Source of the DNA: Tamlana carrageenivorans
GTDB taxonomy: Bacteria; Bacteroidota; Bacteroidia; Flavobacteriales; Flavobacteriaceae
Assembly: GCF_002893765.1 (NCBI RefSeq)
Contig: NZ_CP025938.1
Location: 1,488,001 to 1,552,000, forward strand
Direction of reading: 5' to 3'
Length of the DNA stretch: 64,000 bases
The position numbers and the translations under genes were made by a program. Below the pieces are notes generated by a model. It saw only the letters and a program-made list of their open reading frames with translations, was not told the origin of the DNA and ran no database searches. Shown in pieces: positions 8,205-16,328 of this stretch. Every line of letters starts with the position of its first letter. Positions within the stretch are counted from its first letter, which is position 1.

Positions 8205-8807
8205 TTACTGATTACCATTAGAGTGTTTTAATTGATATAGGTTTTTAAAACTTTCAACAGGGTTTTCGCTTTGCCAAATACCTCCTAAAACACCTACGCC
8301 TTTAAAACCTAATTGTTCAAATTCGCTTAAGTTTTTTGCAGTTACACCACCCATTCCTACAATGGTTTTATCGATGTGATTGACATCAAATTTTCGACCT
8401 TCATATCCTGGTTTTGATATGGATGAAAATACAGGACTTAATAAATGATAATCGAATTCGAAATAACAATTTTCTAGTTCTTCAGGTTCATGAAAGGAAG
8501 CACTAATTGTTTTTCCAAACATATTTAAATTTTTAAAGTACTGCCCTGGATTATCGATATGATCCCTTCTTTTTTGTTCCTGAAAATGAATCCCCTTCAG
8601 TTCAAATGCATTTACCAACTCATGAAAATGATGCACGACTACCCTATTGTGATATTTTTTATCAATCTGATTTAAGTAGTTCACGTATTGCTCGTAAGTT
8701 TTACTCGGTTTTCTTAAATGATAATATTGTAAACCCGCTTGAAATAGCTGATGTAGCATTTCAATTTCGTTTGGAATATCATTTTCTGGAGCTATAACGA
8801 CTATCAT
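8205..8807 (-). CDS. ThiE/TenI-like thiamine-phosphate synthase homologue, divergent
   Basis: A 200-residue TIM-barrel protein related to ThiE and TenI. Visible family traits are YYHLRKPSKTYEQY near the N-terminus, LLSPVFSSISKPGYEGR in the thiazole-phosphate region and GMGGVTAKNLSEF with GVGVLGGIW at the end. The middle block that in ThiE reads like GVHLGQ-D is replaced by GIHFQEQKRRD, and the pyrimidine-binding ND is HH, so pyrimidine handling may differ. It could be a second thiamine-phosphate synthase or a TenI-type thiazole tautomerase. It lies directly downstream of thiC. Confidence 0.8.
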   Translation of the reverse strand: MIVVIAPENDIPNEIEMLHQLFQAGLQYYHLRKPSKTYEQYVNYLNQIDKKYHNRVVVHHFHELVNAFELKGIHFQEQKRRDHIDNPGQYFKNLNMFGKTISASFHEPEELENCYFEFDYHLLSPVFSSISKPGYEGRKFDVNHIDKTIVGMGGVTAKNLSEFEQLGFKGVGVLGGIWQSENPVESFKNLYQLKHSNGNQ

Positions 8808-8809
8808 TT

Positions 8810-8879
8810 TGTCAATTGATAATTAACAATTGACAATGTGCAATTTTAATAACTGGATGTAATTGTTCATTGCACATTG
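8810..8879. repeat. Two inverted repeats between thiC and the thiE-like gene
   Basis: TGTCAATTG (8810-8818) pairs with CAATTGACA (8827-8835), and CAATGTGCAAT (8834-8844) pairs exactly with ATTGCACATTG (8869-8879). The two overlapping hairpins would form in the thi transcript just before the thiE-like start and could attenuate or stabilise it. Confidence 0.7.
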
Positions 8880-8894
8880 TAAATTGAATATTGA

Positions 8895-10754
8895 TTAAAG
8901 ATAAACCTCTGAACCTTTTTCTTTAAATTCTTGAGACTTCTCTTCCATGCCTTTTTGGATCACTTCGTTATCGACAATATCATTTTCGGCAGCGAAATCG
9001 CGCACCTCTTGTGAAATTTTCATGGAACAGAATTTTGGTCCGCACATCGAACAGAAATGCGCCACTTTAGCGCCATCGGCAGGCAGTGTTTCATCGTGAT
9101 ATTCTAAAGCACGCTCAGGGTCTAAACCTAAGTTAAACTGGTCTTCCCAGCGGAACTCAAAACGTGCCATACTTAAAGCATTATCACGGTGTTGTGCCCC
9201 TGGATGTCCTTTGGCTAAATCGGCAGCGTGTGCCGCTAATTTATAAGTGACTACACCAACACGAACGTCTTCTTTATTTGGTAAACCTAGGTGTTCTTTT
9301 GGCGTTACATAACATAACATCGCGCAACCAAACCAACCAATCATTGCAGCTCCAATACCGGAAGTGATGTGATCGTAACCTGGAGCAATATCGGTCGTTA
9401 AAGGGCCTAAGGTGTAAAAAGGCGCTTCGTCGCAAACTTCAATTTGCTTTTCCATGTTTTCCTTAATCATGTGCATTGGTACGTGACCTGGTCCTTCAAT
9501 AAAACACTGCACTTCGTGCTTACGTGCAATTTGGGTAAGTTCACCAAGCGTTTCTAATTCGGCAAATTGGGCTTCATCATTCGCATCGGCAATCGATCCT
9601 GGACGTAAACCATCGCCTAAAGAAAAGGCAACATCGTAAGATTTCAAAATTTCGCAAATCTCTTCGAAATGCGTGTATAAGAAACTTTCTTTATGATGCG
9701 CTAAACACCATTTAGCCATGATGGAACCACCACGAGAAACGATACCAGTTACACGATTGGCTGTCATTGGTACATAACGTAACAATACCCCTGCGTGGAT
9801 GGTGAAATAATCGACCCCTTGCTCGGCCTGTTCTATTAAAGTATCACGAAAAATTTCCCAAGTTAAATCTTCGGCAACGCCATTTACTTTCTCTAATGCT
9901 TGGTAAATAGGCACGGTACCTACTGGAACTGGTGAGTTACGGATTATCCACTCACGGGTTTCATGAATGTTTTGTCCGGTTGATAAATCCATGATATTAT
10001 CGGCACCCCAACGGCAAGCCCAAACGGCTTTTTCTACCTCTTCTTCAATAGATGAGGTGGTAGCAGAGTTTCCAATATTAGCGTTTATTTTCACTAAGAA
10101 GTTACGACCTAAAATCATAGGTTCGGCTTCTGGGTGATTGATGTTTGAAGGAATAACGGCACGGCCTCTAGCAACTTCCGAACGTACAAATTCAGGAGTA
10201 ATTTTTTCTGGAATAGCGGCACCAAAGTGTTCTCCTTTGTGCTGCTTTCTTATTTCGGTCATTTCATCGATACGCTGATTTTCACGAATGGCGATATATT
10301 CCATTTCTGGCGTGATGATGCCTTGTTTAGCATAGTGTAACTGCGTGACATTTTTACCTTTTTTTGCACGTTTTGGTTTGTGTTTTAAATCAAAACGCAT
10401 GTGGTCTAAACTTTTGTCGTTTAAACGCTCGTTACAATATTTAGAAGTAAAAGTATCTAATTCTTCCACATCGCCACGGTCTAAAATCCACTGTTCTCTA
10501 ATACGTTCGATACCGTTATGAACGTTAATTTCTTTATTCGGATCGGTGTATGGACCAGAAGTATCGTAAACCGTTACCGGTTCGTTAGCCGTTTTCTTTT
10601 TGGTCATCGAATCGGTGGTATCGCTTAAAGAAATTTCACGCATCGCTACTTTAATTTGCGGATGAATTTTTCCTGATACGTAAATCTTTTTCGAATTTGG
10701 AAAAGGCTTTCTGGTAATTTGACCTTCTTTTGGAGCTGTGTCTTTGTTTTTCAT
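8895..10754 (-). CDS. thiC: Phosphomethylpyrimidine synthase ThiC
   Basis: Radical SAM enzyme that rearranges 5-aminoimidazole ribotide into hydroxymethylpyrimidine phosphate. The 619-residue length is normal for the long ThiC form with the N-terminal ThiC-associated domain (about 1-120). Diagnostic blocks are RGRAVIPSNINHPEAEPMI, MDLSTGQNIHETREWI, TIHAGVLLRYVP, SLGDGLRPGSIADAND, IEGPGHVPMHMI and the C-terminal cluster motif CSMCGPKFC that holds the 4Fe-4S cluster. It follows thiS and precedes the thiE-like gene in the riboswitch-controlled operon. Confidence 0.97.
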   Translation of the reverse strand: MKNKDTAPKEGQITRKPFPNSKKIYVSGKIHPQIKVAMREISLSDTTDSMTKKKTANEPVTVYDTSGPYTDPNKEINVHNGIERIREQWILDRGDVEELDTFTSKYCNERLNDKSLDHMRFDLKHKPKRAKKGKNVTQLHYAKQGIITPEMEYIAIRENQRIDEMTEIRKQHKGEHFGAAIPEKITPEFVRSEVARGRAVIPSNINHPEAEPMILGRNFLVKINANIGNSATTSSIEEEVEKAVWACRWGADNIMDLSTGQNIHETREWIIRNSPVPVGTVPIYQALEKVNGVAEDLTWEIFRDTLIEQAEQGVDYFTIHAGVLLRYVPMTANRVTGIVSRGGSIMAKWCLAHHKESFLYTHFEEICEILKSYDVAFSLGDGLRPGSIADANDEAQFAELETLGELTQIARKHEVQCFIEGPGHVPMHMIKENMEKQIEVCDEAPFYTLGPLTTDIAPGYDHITSGIGAAMIGWFGCAMLCYVTPKEHLGLPNKEDVRVGVVTYKLAAHAADLAKGHPGAQHRDNALSMARFEFRWEDQFNLGLDPERALEYHDETLPADGAKVAHFCSMCGPKFCSMKISQEVRDFAAENDIVDNEVIQKGMEEKSQEFKEKGSEVYL

Positions 10755-10857
10755 TGTTATTTTGTTTTCCTCCTAAGCCCGAAGGGCAAATAAAGAGTGG
10801 TTATTTTTAATAAGATTTTAAAGCGTTTAATTTTCCCGTTTTGGGATTAAGGGGCTT

Positions 10858-11061
10858 TTACCCGCCTTGTGTAGCTTGTATAATGAGAATATTATCGTTT
10901 TCGGAAAAATTTTGTGAAGCCCAAGAATCACGTGAAATGATGGCGCTGTTTATAGCAACCGCGATACCATTTTGGGACGTGTTTAATTTTTCTAGTAATT
11001 GAAGAATATTGAAGTCTTTAGCAACCTCCAAAATTTTCTCGTTAACCCGTATTTTAATCAT
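10858..11061 (-). CDS. thiS: Sulfur carrier protein ThiS
   Basis: A 67-residue ubiquitin-like sulfur carrier that donates sulfur to ThiG as a C-terminal thiocarboxylate. It begins MIKIRVNEKIL and ends in the required diglycine, ATQGG. The ATG at 11059-11061 is chosen because a longer open frame that starts at 11223 would translate straight through the TPP riboswitch and gives an unrelated N-terminus. It is the first gene of the thi operon, about 130 bases after the riboswitch core. Confidence 0.93.
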   Translation of the reverse strand: MIKIRVNEKILEVAKDFNILQLLEKLNTSQNGIAVAINSAIISRDSWASQNFSENDNILIIQATQGG

Positions 11062-11187
11062 AAACAGAATATTTAAATATGCTGTAAATTTTGAAGGGTC
11101 GAGAAAAATGGGCTTTGAAAAGAAAGTGCGCATGCTGGCACTAAAATGAAAAGGTTTGTAAACACATATTGCCATGTGCTTTTCAAC

Positions 11188-11262
11188 TTTTCCCTTCGGC
11201 GGTACTAACCGCATCAGGTTCAAAGGGTTTTTCTCAGTTCGATTTAACGAACACCCCTAAAG
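11188..11262 (-). promoter_or_regulatory. TPP riboswitch (THI-box)
   Basis: On the minus strand the leader reads GGGGTG, then CTGAGA, ACCC, GAACCTGATGCGGTTAGTAC and CGCCGAAGGGA in the order of the thiamine-pyrophosphate aptamer (P1-P5 helices). It lies in the 5' leader of thiS, between a TAnnTTTG element and the thiS start, so TPP should lower expression of the whole thi operon. The expression platform between 11062 and 11187 was not resolved by eye. Confidence 0.96.
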
Positions 11263-11271
11263 TTTACACTA

Positions 11272-11279
11272 CAAATGTA
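11272..11279 (-). promoter_or_regulatory. Probable -7 promoter element of the thi operon
   Basis: The minus strand reads TACATTTG, a match to TAnnTTTG, about 10 bases before the riboswitch begins. That places the transcription start right at the aptamer, as expected for a riboswitch leader. Confidence 0.6.
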
Positions 11280-11390
11280 TTAAAAATTTTATAGGGTTTA
11301 ATAGGAAGGGTTGTTTCTTTTTCGGTTGCGTTTGTTATAAGAATTATTTCACAGTGTTTTTGAGTGTTTCACAGAGACACTCAGAGGTAC

Positions 11391-11430
11391 ACAGAGATAT
11401 GCAGAGATATGCAGAGATATGCAGAGATAT
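11391..11430. repeat. 10-bp tandem repeat
   Basis: Four copies of the decamer (G/A)CAGAGATAT in a row, preceded by degenerate relatives from about 11368 (CACAGAGACACTCAGAGG). It sits between the thi operon promoter and the terminator of the M1 peptidase gene. Confidence 0.85.
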
Positions 11431-11448
11431 CACCAGTTTGTAAAAATA

Positions 11449-11481
11449 AAAAGCCCTCTTGAATTAACAAAAAGGGCTTTT
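11449..11481 (-). terminator. Rho-independent terminator of the M1 peptidase gene
   Basis: Stem arms AAAAGCCCT (11449-11457) and AGGGCTTTT (11473-11481). On the minus strand the stem comes about 20 bases after the peptidase stop and is followed by a T-rich stretch. Confidence 0.75.
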
Positions 11482-11501
11482 CAAAATGATTTACTAAATG
11501 A

Positions 11502-13373
11502 TTAGTTTTCGTTATTTTCTCGATTAATATCGGCCATCATTTGTTTGGGGTCGATGGTAACACTTTTTAAGGTTTTAGGTGTTTTAAAACTGTAAGTTGG
11601 ATAGGCCCAAGCCCAATCATTTAAAATGGTTGCTGTGGTTGGCTTTTCACCACGCATCATTTGTAATGGAATGTAAAAATCTTGAGTGGTTCCGTCGGTA
11701 TAAGTTACGCTCACATCTATAGGCATAGGCATTAAACCGATACGTTCTAAAGTGAACGTGTTGCCTTCCACAGATTTAACACCGTAATCTATAGTGTTGG
11801 TAGTACCTGTCCAATCGGTGAGATACCATTCCAATTCTAAGCCTGAAACTTTTTCAGCAATACGAATAAAATCTACACGATTAGGGTGTTTAAAGGCCCA
11901 ATTATTAAAGTATTCTTTTATGGTGGTTTCTAAATTTTCTTGTCCGATGATATAAGCCAATTGGTTTAAAAAGATATATCCTTTATAATACGCTGAAATG
12001 GAAGAAGAACGGTTTAGGTGAAAACGGTCGGCCTGAGTTGTTAATGGTTGCTCGGTTCCAGATTTAACATAATAATTATAAACATCGTAGGTTTGTTTGG
12101 TTGATTTTTGGAATGAAATATTATTAATATGATCTTCGGCCAATTTCCCAAAATACTGGGTGAACCCTTCGTCCATCCAATAGTTGGTTAATTCATTAGT
12201 GGCTAATAAAAACTGAAACCAAGAGTGTGCCATTTCATGTGCCGTAACACCAAATAAACCTTCAAAATTTCCTTCTCCAAGAATGAGTGTAGACATGGCG
12301 TATTCCATACCACCATCGCCACCTTGAATGATAGAGTATTGATCGTAAGGATATTTTCCAATATGTTCACTATAAAACTGCATGAGCTCCACGGCTTTTG
12401 GTTGAAGCTTTTTCCAGTTATCTAATTTATCTTTTGGCATGGTACTTTTATACAAAAAGTGGAGTAGTGGTCCGTTAGGAACTTGCATAGTGTCATGCTT
12501 GTATTCTGGATCGGCTGCCCAAGTAAAATCGTGTACATTTGGCGCTTTAAAATGCCAAGTTAATTTATCGGTATTTGGGCGTTTAACAGACCCTGTTTCG
12601 TAACCATAACCCACTTCGTTTGGGTTTTGTAAATAACCGGTGCCGCCAACAACATAATTTTTATCAATATGAAGCGTCACGTCAAAATCACCCCAAACAC
12701 CATAGAATTCACGTCCTATGTAGGGATCGGCGTGCCAACCTTCATAATCGTATTCCGCTAATTTAGGATACCATTGGGTCATGGATAAGGCTACACCTTC
12801 CTTATTATTTCGGCCAGAACGACGAATTTGAACTGGAACTTGAGCATCAAAAACCATATCGAAAGTGACGCTTTCCCCAGGTTGAATAGGTTTGGCCAGT
12901 TGAACTTCTAAAACAGTACCAACGGTTTCATGTTGTATAGTAATACCGTTTTGTTTTAATGAATTTACTTTTATATAACCAATTTCATTGGGTTTTAATT
13001 TACCAATACGATCTTTAACTCTTCCATCGGGATCGGGGATGTTTTGTGAACGAACATCCATTTCACTACCTGGCTGAAAAGCGTTAGGGTATATATGGTA
13101 AAATACCTTGTTTAAAACGTCGGGTGAATTGTTGGTATAGACCAGTTTTTGAGTTCCTTTGTATTGATAGGTGTTTACATCCATATCAATATCCATGGTG
13201 TAATCGACATGTTGTTGCCAATATGAGGTTAATCGTGGACTATTTATTTTTGATGGTTTTAAAGGCGATTGTTTTGAATCCGTTTTAGCGGGTTGTACGG
13301 CTGCCGTTTGCTGTGGAGATTTACATGCCATGAAGCATGCTAAGCAAAAAACAGTGAGAAGGAAGCGATTCAT
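11502..13373 (-). CDS. M1-family zinc metallopeptidase, lipoprotein
   Basis: A cell-envelope aminopeptidase-like enzyme of 623 residues. The N-terminus MNRFLLTVFCLACFMACKS is a lipoprotein signal with Cys17 as the predicted lipidated residue. A beta-rich N-terminal domain leads to the gluzincin centre HEMAHSWFQFLLATNELTNY with the distal glutamate in WMDEGFTQYF, i.e. the HExxH(x18)E zinc site of M1 peptidases. The GxMEN motif for N-terminal recognition appears as GGDGGMEYAMSTLI, so the asparagine is changed to Tyr. The closing block LEWYLTDWTGTTNTIDYGV is typical of Bacteroidota M1 lipoproteins. It likely processes peptides outside the cytoplasm. Confidence 0.92.
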   Translation of the reverse strand: MNRFLLTVFCLACFMACKSPQQTAAVQPAKTDSKQSPLKPSKINSPRLTSYWQQHVDYTMDIDMDVNTYQYKGTQKLVYTNNSPDVLNKVFYHIYPNAFQPGSEMDVRSQNIPDPDGRVKDRIGKLKPNEIGYIKVNSLKQNGITIQHETVGTVLEVQLAKPIQPGESVTFDMVFDAQVPVQIRRSGRNNKEGVALSMTQWYPKLAEYDYEGWHADPYIGREFYGVWGDFDVTLHIDKNYVVGGTGYLQNPNEVGYGYETGSVKRPNTDKLTWHFKAPNVHDFTWAADPEYKHDTMQVPNGPLLHFLYKSTMPKDKLDNWKKLQPKAVELMQFYSEHIGKYPYDQYSIIQGGDGGMEYAMSTLILGEGNFEGLFGVTAHEMAHSWFQFLLATNELTNYWMDEGFTQYFGKLAEDHINNISFQKSTKQTYDVYNYYVKSGTEQPLTTQADRFHLNRSSSISAYYKGYIFLNQLAYIIGQENLETTIKEYFNNWAFKHPNRVDFIRIAEKVSGLELEWYLTDWTGTTNTIDYGVKSVEGNTFTLERIGLMPMPIDVSVTYTDGTTQDFYIPLQMMRGEKPTTATILNDWAWAYPTYSFKTPKTLKSVTIDPKQMMADINRENNEN

Positions 13374-13416
13374 TAGGATTAGAATAAAAAGATTAATTTG
13401 ATTAATATCAATAAAA

Positions 13417-13483
13417 ATGCCTGTTGACTATAATCGACGTGTTATTTAAATAAGAACAGCATTCGATTATGTTCAACAGGCAT
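13417..13483 (-). terminator. Long-stem terminator of the subtilase gene
   Basis: Two 21-base arms (13417-13437 and 13463-13483) are inverted copies with two mismatches, beginning ATGCCTGTTGA on each strand. On the minus strand the stem lies about 30 bases after the peptidase stop and is followed by TTTTTATT, fitting a Rho-independent terminator with an unusually long stem. Confidence 0.75.
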
Positions 13484-13514
13484 GATTACTATTTATTTAG
13501 TTGTACTACAATAA

Positions 13515-15125
13515 TTACTTAGCAGCAGATAATTTAGCAGCCATAATTAAAGCATTATAAGCATTAACCATTTTACCAGATTTACTTAAATCTGCAAAAG
13601 GTCTAACATCGGCCGTATTACCTCCAACAATGACTTTTCTGTTGATGGCTAAACCAGAATCTAAAATCACTTGTTTTACTTCAGCAGCTGAAAGATTTGG
13701 GTAGTAAGAGCGCACTAAAGCGGCTACACCAGCCACTGCAGGAGCAGCCATAGAAGTTCCTCCTTTAGTATCGTATTCGTTTTCTGGAGTTGTAGAGTAT
13801 ATGCTAGCACCTGGCGCAAATACATCCACGTTTTGTTTTCCATAGTTTGAGAAACCAGCAACCATTTTAGACCCGTATGAAGGGGCTAAAGCACCAACTC
13901 TAATGTAAGTATCTGAAATTTCTTTGCCATTTACATTATCATCTGGGAAGTTAGGTTCTGTGTCAACATCCTTACTGTCATTTCCGGCAGCATGTACAAA
14001 AATCACATCGTTTTTAGCAGCGTAAGCAATGGCTTCTCGCACGATATCGGCATGTGGTGAAAAGCTTTTTCCAAAACTTCCGTTAATAACTTTAGCATCG
14101 TTATCTACGGCATAACGAATGGATAAAGCGACATCTTTATCATATTCATCACCATTAGGTACCACCCTTACACTCATTATTTCCACATTGTTAGCCACAC
14201 CATTAGCGCCTTTTCCGTTATTACGAACGGCAGCAATAATTCCGGCAACATGTGTACCGTGGCTTTCAGATTTTTTTACAGGTTTTACATTAGCATCGCC
14301 GTAATATTTTGTAGAAAAATCTTCCGGATCATCACCATTTACGCGACCTTTAAAATCTTTATTTAAATTGTAATTTAGTCTTTCATTAATGCTTTCAATA
14401 GCATTTTTTATTTCTTTTTCAGCGACATGTATAGACTCCAATCCGTTTCCATACATCCCCATAGCCATTTGTTTAGCTTGTAATAAAGTCTCGTCGTCGG
14501 TAACTAAGTTTTTAACCTCTTCTTTAGTATAGTCATCTTTTCCAAAATGTGCTTTTAAAGTGTTATTAGTATTGGTGATAACTTGGTAAAATTGGTCATA
14601 TTGTTTTTTTCTGTTTACCCAAGTTTCATATTCTTTATCATATTCAGCTTCAGCTCTTGCATAATCAGGGTCGTTTTTATCACCTTTTACTAGAATTCTT
14701 ACAAACTCTAACTGCTCATCATAACCTTTACCTAAGAAATTCCAACCGTGAATATCATCAACATATCCATTTTTATCATCGTCGATGCCATTTCCAGGAA
14801 TTTCATCTTCATTGGTCCAAAGATTTTCGTTTAAATCTTCATGATCGATATCAATTCCAGAATCAATAACGGCAACAATAACTTTTTTCCCTTTTTTGTT
14901 TTTAATTAATTCGGTGTAAGCGCGATCTACGCTCATTCCAGGGATGGTATCTTTAACAAGATCTAGATGTCCCCAATTATGAGCTTCGGCTTCCGTGAGT
15001 TCTGAAACTTTTAAAGGTGAAGAATCTATATTTTCAACGGGAGTAGAAACAATACTTGACCCGCCACAGCCAGAAAGTAATACAGCTGCAAAGGCTGAAG
15101 TTGCTATTGTTTTAATGGTTTTCAT
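13515..15125 (-). CDS. S8-family (subtilisin-like) serine peptidase, lipoprotein
   Basis: An exported subtilase of 536 residues. The signal peptide ends in LLSGC, giving lipidated Cys20. The catalytic triad is Asp88 (VIDSGIDIDHEDL), His289 (SHGTHVAGI) and Ser458 (GGTSMAAPAVAG), with oxyanion-hole Asn382 in HAAGNDS. Odd is the roughly 200-residue spacing between Asp88 and His289, where other subtilases usually have 30-70; the insert (about 125-280) is charged and largely helical, with a calcium-binding-looking DDDKNGYVDD at its start. This arrangement may form a regulatory or substrate-selecting domain. The gene is followed by its own terminator. Confidence 0.93.
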   Translation of the reverse strand: MKTIKTIATSAFAAVLLSGCGGSSIVSTPVENIDSSPLKVSELTEAEAHNWGHLDLVKDTIPGMSVDRAYTELIKNKKGKKVIVAVIDSGIDIDHEDLNENLWTNEDEIPGNGIDDDKNGYVDDIHGWNFLGKGYDEQLEFVRILVKGDKNDPDYARAEAEYDKEYETWVNRKKQYDQFYQVITNTNNTLKAHFGKDDYTKEEVKNLVTDDETLLQAKQMAMGMYGNGLESIHVAEKEIKNAIESINERLNYNLNKDFKGRVNGDDPEDFSTKYYGDANVKPVKKSESHGTHVAGIIAAVRNNGKGANGVANNVEIMSVRVVPNGDEYDKDVALSIRYAVDNDAKVINGSFGKSFSPHADIVREAIAYAAKNDVIFVHAAGNDSKDVDTEPNFPDDNVNGKEISDTYIRVGALAPSYGSKMVAGFSNYGKQNVDVFAPGASIYSTTPENEYDTKGGTSMAAPAVAGVAALVRSYYPNLSAAEVKQVILDSGLAINRKVIVGGNTADVRPFADLSKSGKMVNAYNALIMAAKLSAAK

Positions 15126-15159
15126 AGTTACCTTTTTTATTATTAAATGTGTTATTATA

Positions 15160-16023
15160 TTAATTGTTAAATATTTGTCTTGTGGTAAAGGTGTCTTTTA
15201 ATCGCACCCCTTTTTCGGTGTGTTGTACGGTAATAATTTCGTTATGAGCATCGTGTTCTAAAAACAGATATAGGTTTTTATCGGCAGCCATGTTTAGAAA
15301 CTTTTCTTTCTCATTCATGGTGAGTAAAGGTCTGGTGTCGTAGCCCATAACATAGGGTAGCGGTATATGTCCAACGGTAGGTAATAGATCGGCCATAAAT
15401 GCAATGGTTTTATCTTGATACCTTATCATAGGAATCATTTGTTTATCGGTGTGCCCATTTGCAAAAAAGATATCGAAGCCTAGGGCTGAATTTTTAAGGA
15501 GATCGTTTTCCGGAACGGCGGTAAATTTTAGTTGTCCGCTTTCTTCCATAGGTAGGATGTTTTCTTTTAAGAAAGAAGCTTTTTCGCGGCGATTGGGTTG
15601 TGTTGCCCATTGCCAATGATCTTCATTCGTCCAAAAGTGGGCATTTTTAAAGGCTGGTTCATAGCCTGTTTTATCTTTATTCCATTGAATACTACCTCCA
15701 CAATGGTCGAAGTGTAAATGTGTTAGAAAAACATCGGTAATATCGTCGCGATGAAAACCGTATTGTTTTAAGGAGCTATCTAAATTAAAATCGCCCCACA
15801 TGTAGTAATAACCAAAAAACTTATCCGATTGTTTATTTCCCATACCATTATCGATTAAAATTAAGCGATCGCCATCTTCAATAAGTAAACATCGCGCCGA
15901 TAAATCGATCATATTATTGGCATCAGAAGGATTGGTACGTTGCCAAATGGATTTTGGAACTACGCCAAACATGGCGCCTCCATCAAGTTTAAAATTGCCT
16001 GTGTTTATTGGATATAAGGTCAT
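15160..16023 (-). CDS. MBL-fold metallo-hydrolase
   Basis: A 287-residue metallo-beta-lactamase-fold enzyme without a signal peptide, so cytoplasmic. The metal motif is THLHFDHCGG, with upstream ILIDNGMGNK-like strand (LILIDNGMG) and downstream FANGHTDKQM and the ADLLP aspartate block. The overall layout resembles AttM/quorum-quenching-type lactonases and related hydrolases, but the true substrate cannot be told from sequence. It starts about 17 bases after a TAnnTTTG element on the minus strand. Confidence 0.88.
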   Translation of the reverse strand: MTLYPINTGNFKLDGGAMFGVVPKSIWQRTNPSDANNMIDLSARCLLIEDGDRLILIDNGMGNKQSDKFFGYYYMWGDFNLDSSLKQYGFHRDDITDVFLTHLHFDHCGGSIQWNKDKTGYEPAFKNAHFWTNEDHWQWATQPNRREKASFLKENILPMEESGQLKFTAVPENDLLKNSALGFDIFFANGHTDKQMIPMIRYQDKTIAFMADLLPTVGHIPLPYVMGYDTRPLLTMNEKEKFLNMAADKNLYLFLEHDAHNEIITVQHTEKGVRLKDTFTTRQIFNN

Positions 16024-16328
16024 AAGATAACAAAACTAACAAATCTATTAACAAAGTTCTTAAATGTTAAGAATTTATTAAGAAATAACTTGCATTAAAA
16101 ATGGGTGATGATAAATATCTTTTTCTAAGAAAAAAACTAAAATATTAGGATATTCATATAAATTGGTTTTGTTTTTTATTAAATAGACTCTTTTAGCAGA
16201 TATGCTTTCAAAAGACTTTACTTTCAAGGGTTTCGGTATCTGATGATAATTTGGAAAGTTCGTTGTTTAAAAAACTATAAATCATCTGTTTTATTTAAAT
16301 TAGTGGTTTTTATATCTATTTTTAAAGT
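16024..16328. other. 305-bp divergent intergenic region
   Basis: Separates the divergently transcribed MBL hydrolase and antiporter genes. Apart from the TAGATTTG element and a small stem TTCTTAA/TTAAGAA (about 16058-16074) I see no gene or RNA. Confidence 0.5.
16040..16047 (-). promoter_or_regulatory. Probable -7 promoter element of the MBL-fold gene
   Basis: Minus strand TAGATTTG matches TAnnTTTG and sits 17 bases before the ATG; no -33 partner recognised. Confidence 0.4.

Noticed and set aside
10858..11223. Longer 121-codon frame covering thiS
   Set aside because: Its first 54 codons lie in the leader and TPP riboswitch and show no ThiS similarity; the ATG at 11061 gives the proper 67-residue protein.
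16024..16328. Possible small RNA between the MBL and antiporter genes
   Set aside because: Only a weak stem and no conserved structure could be seen.
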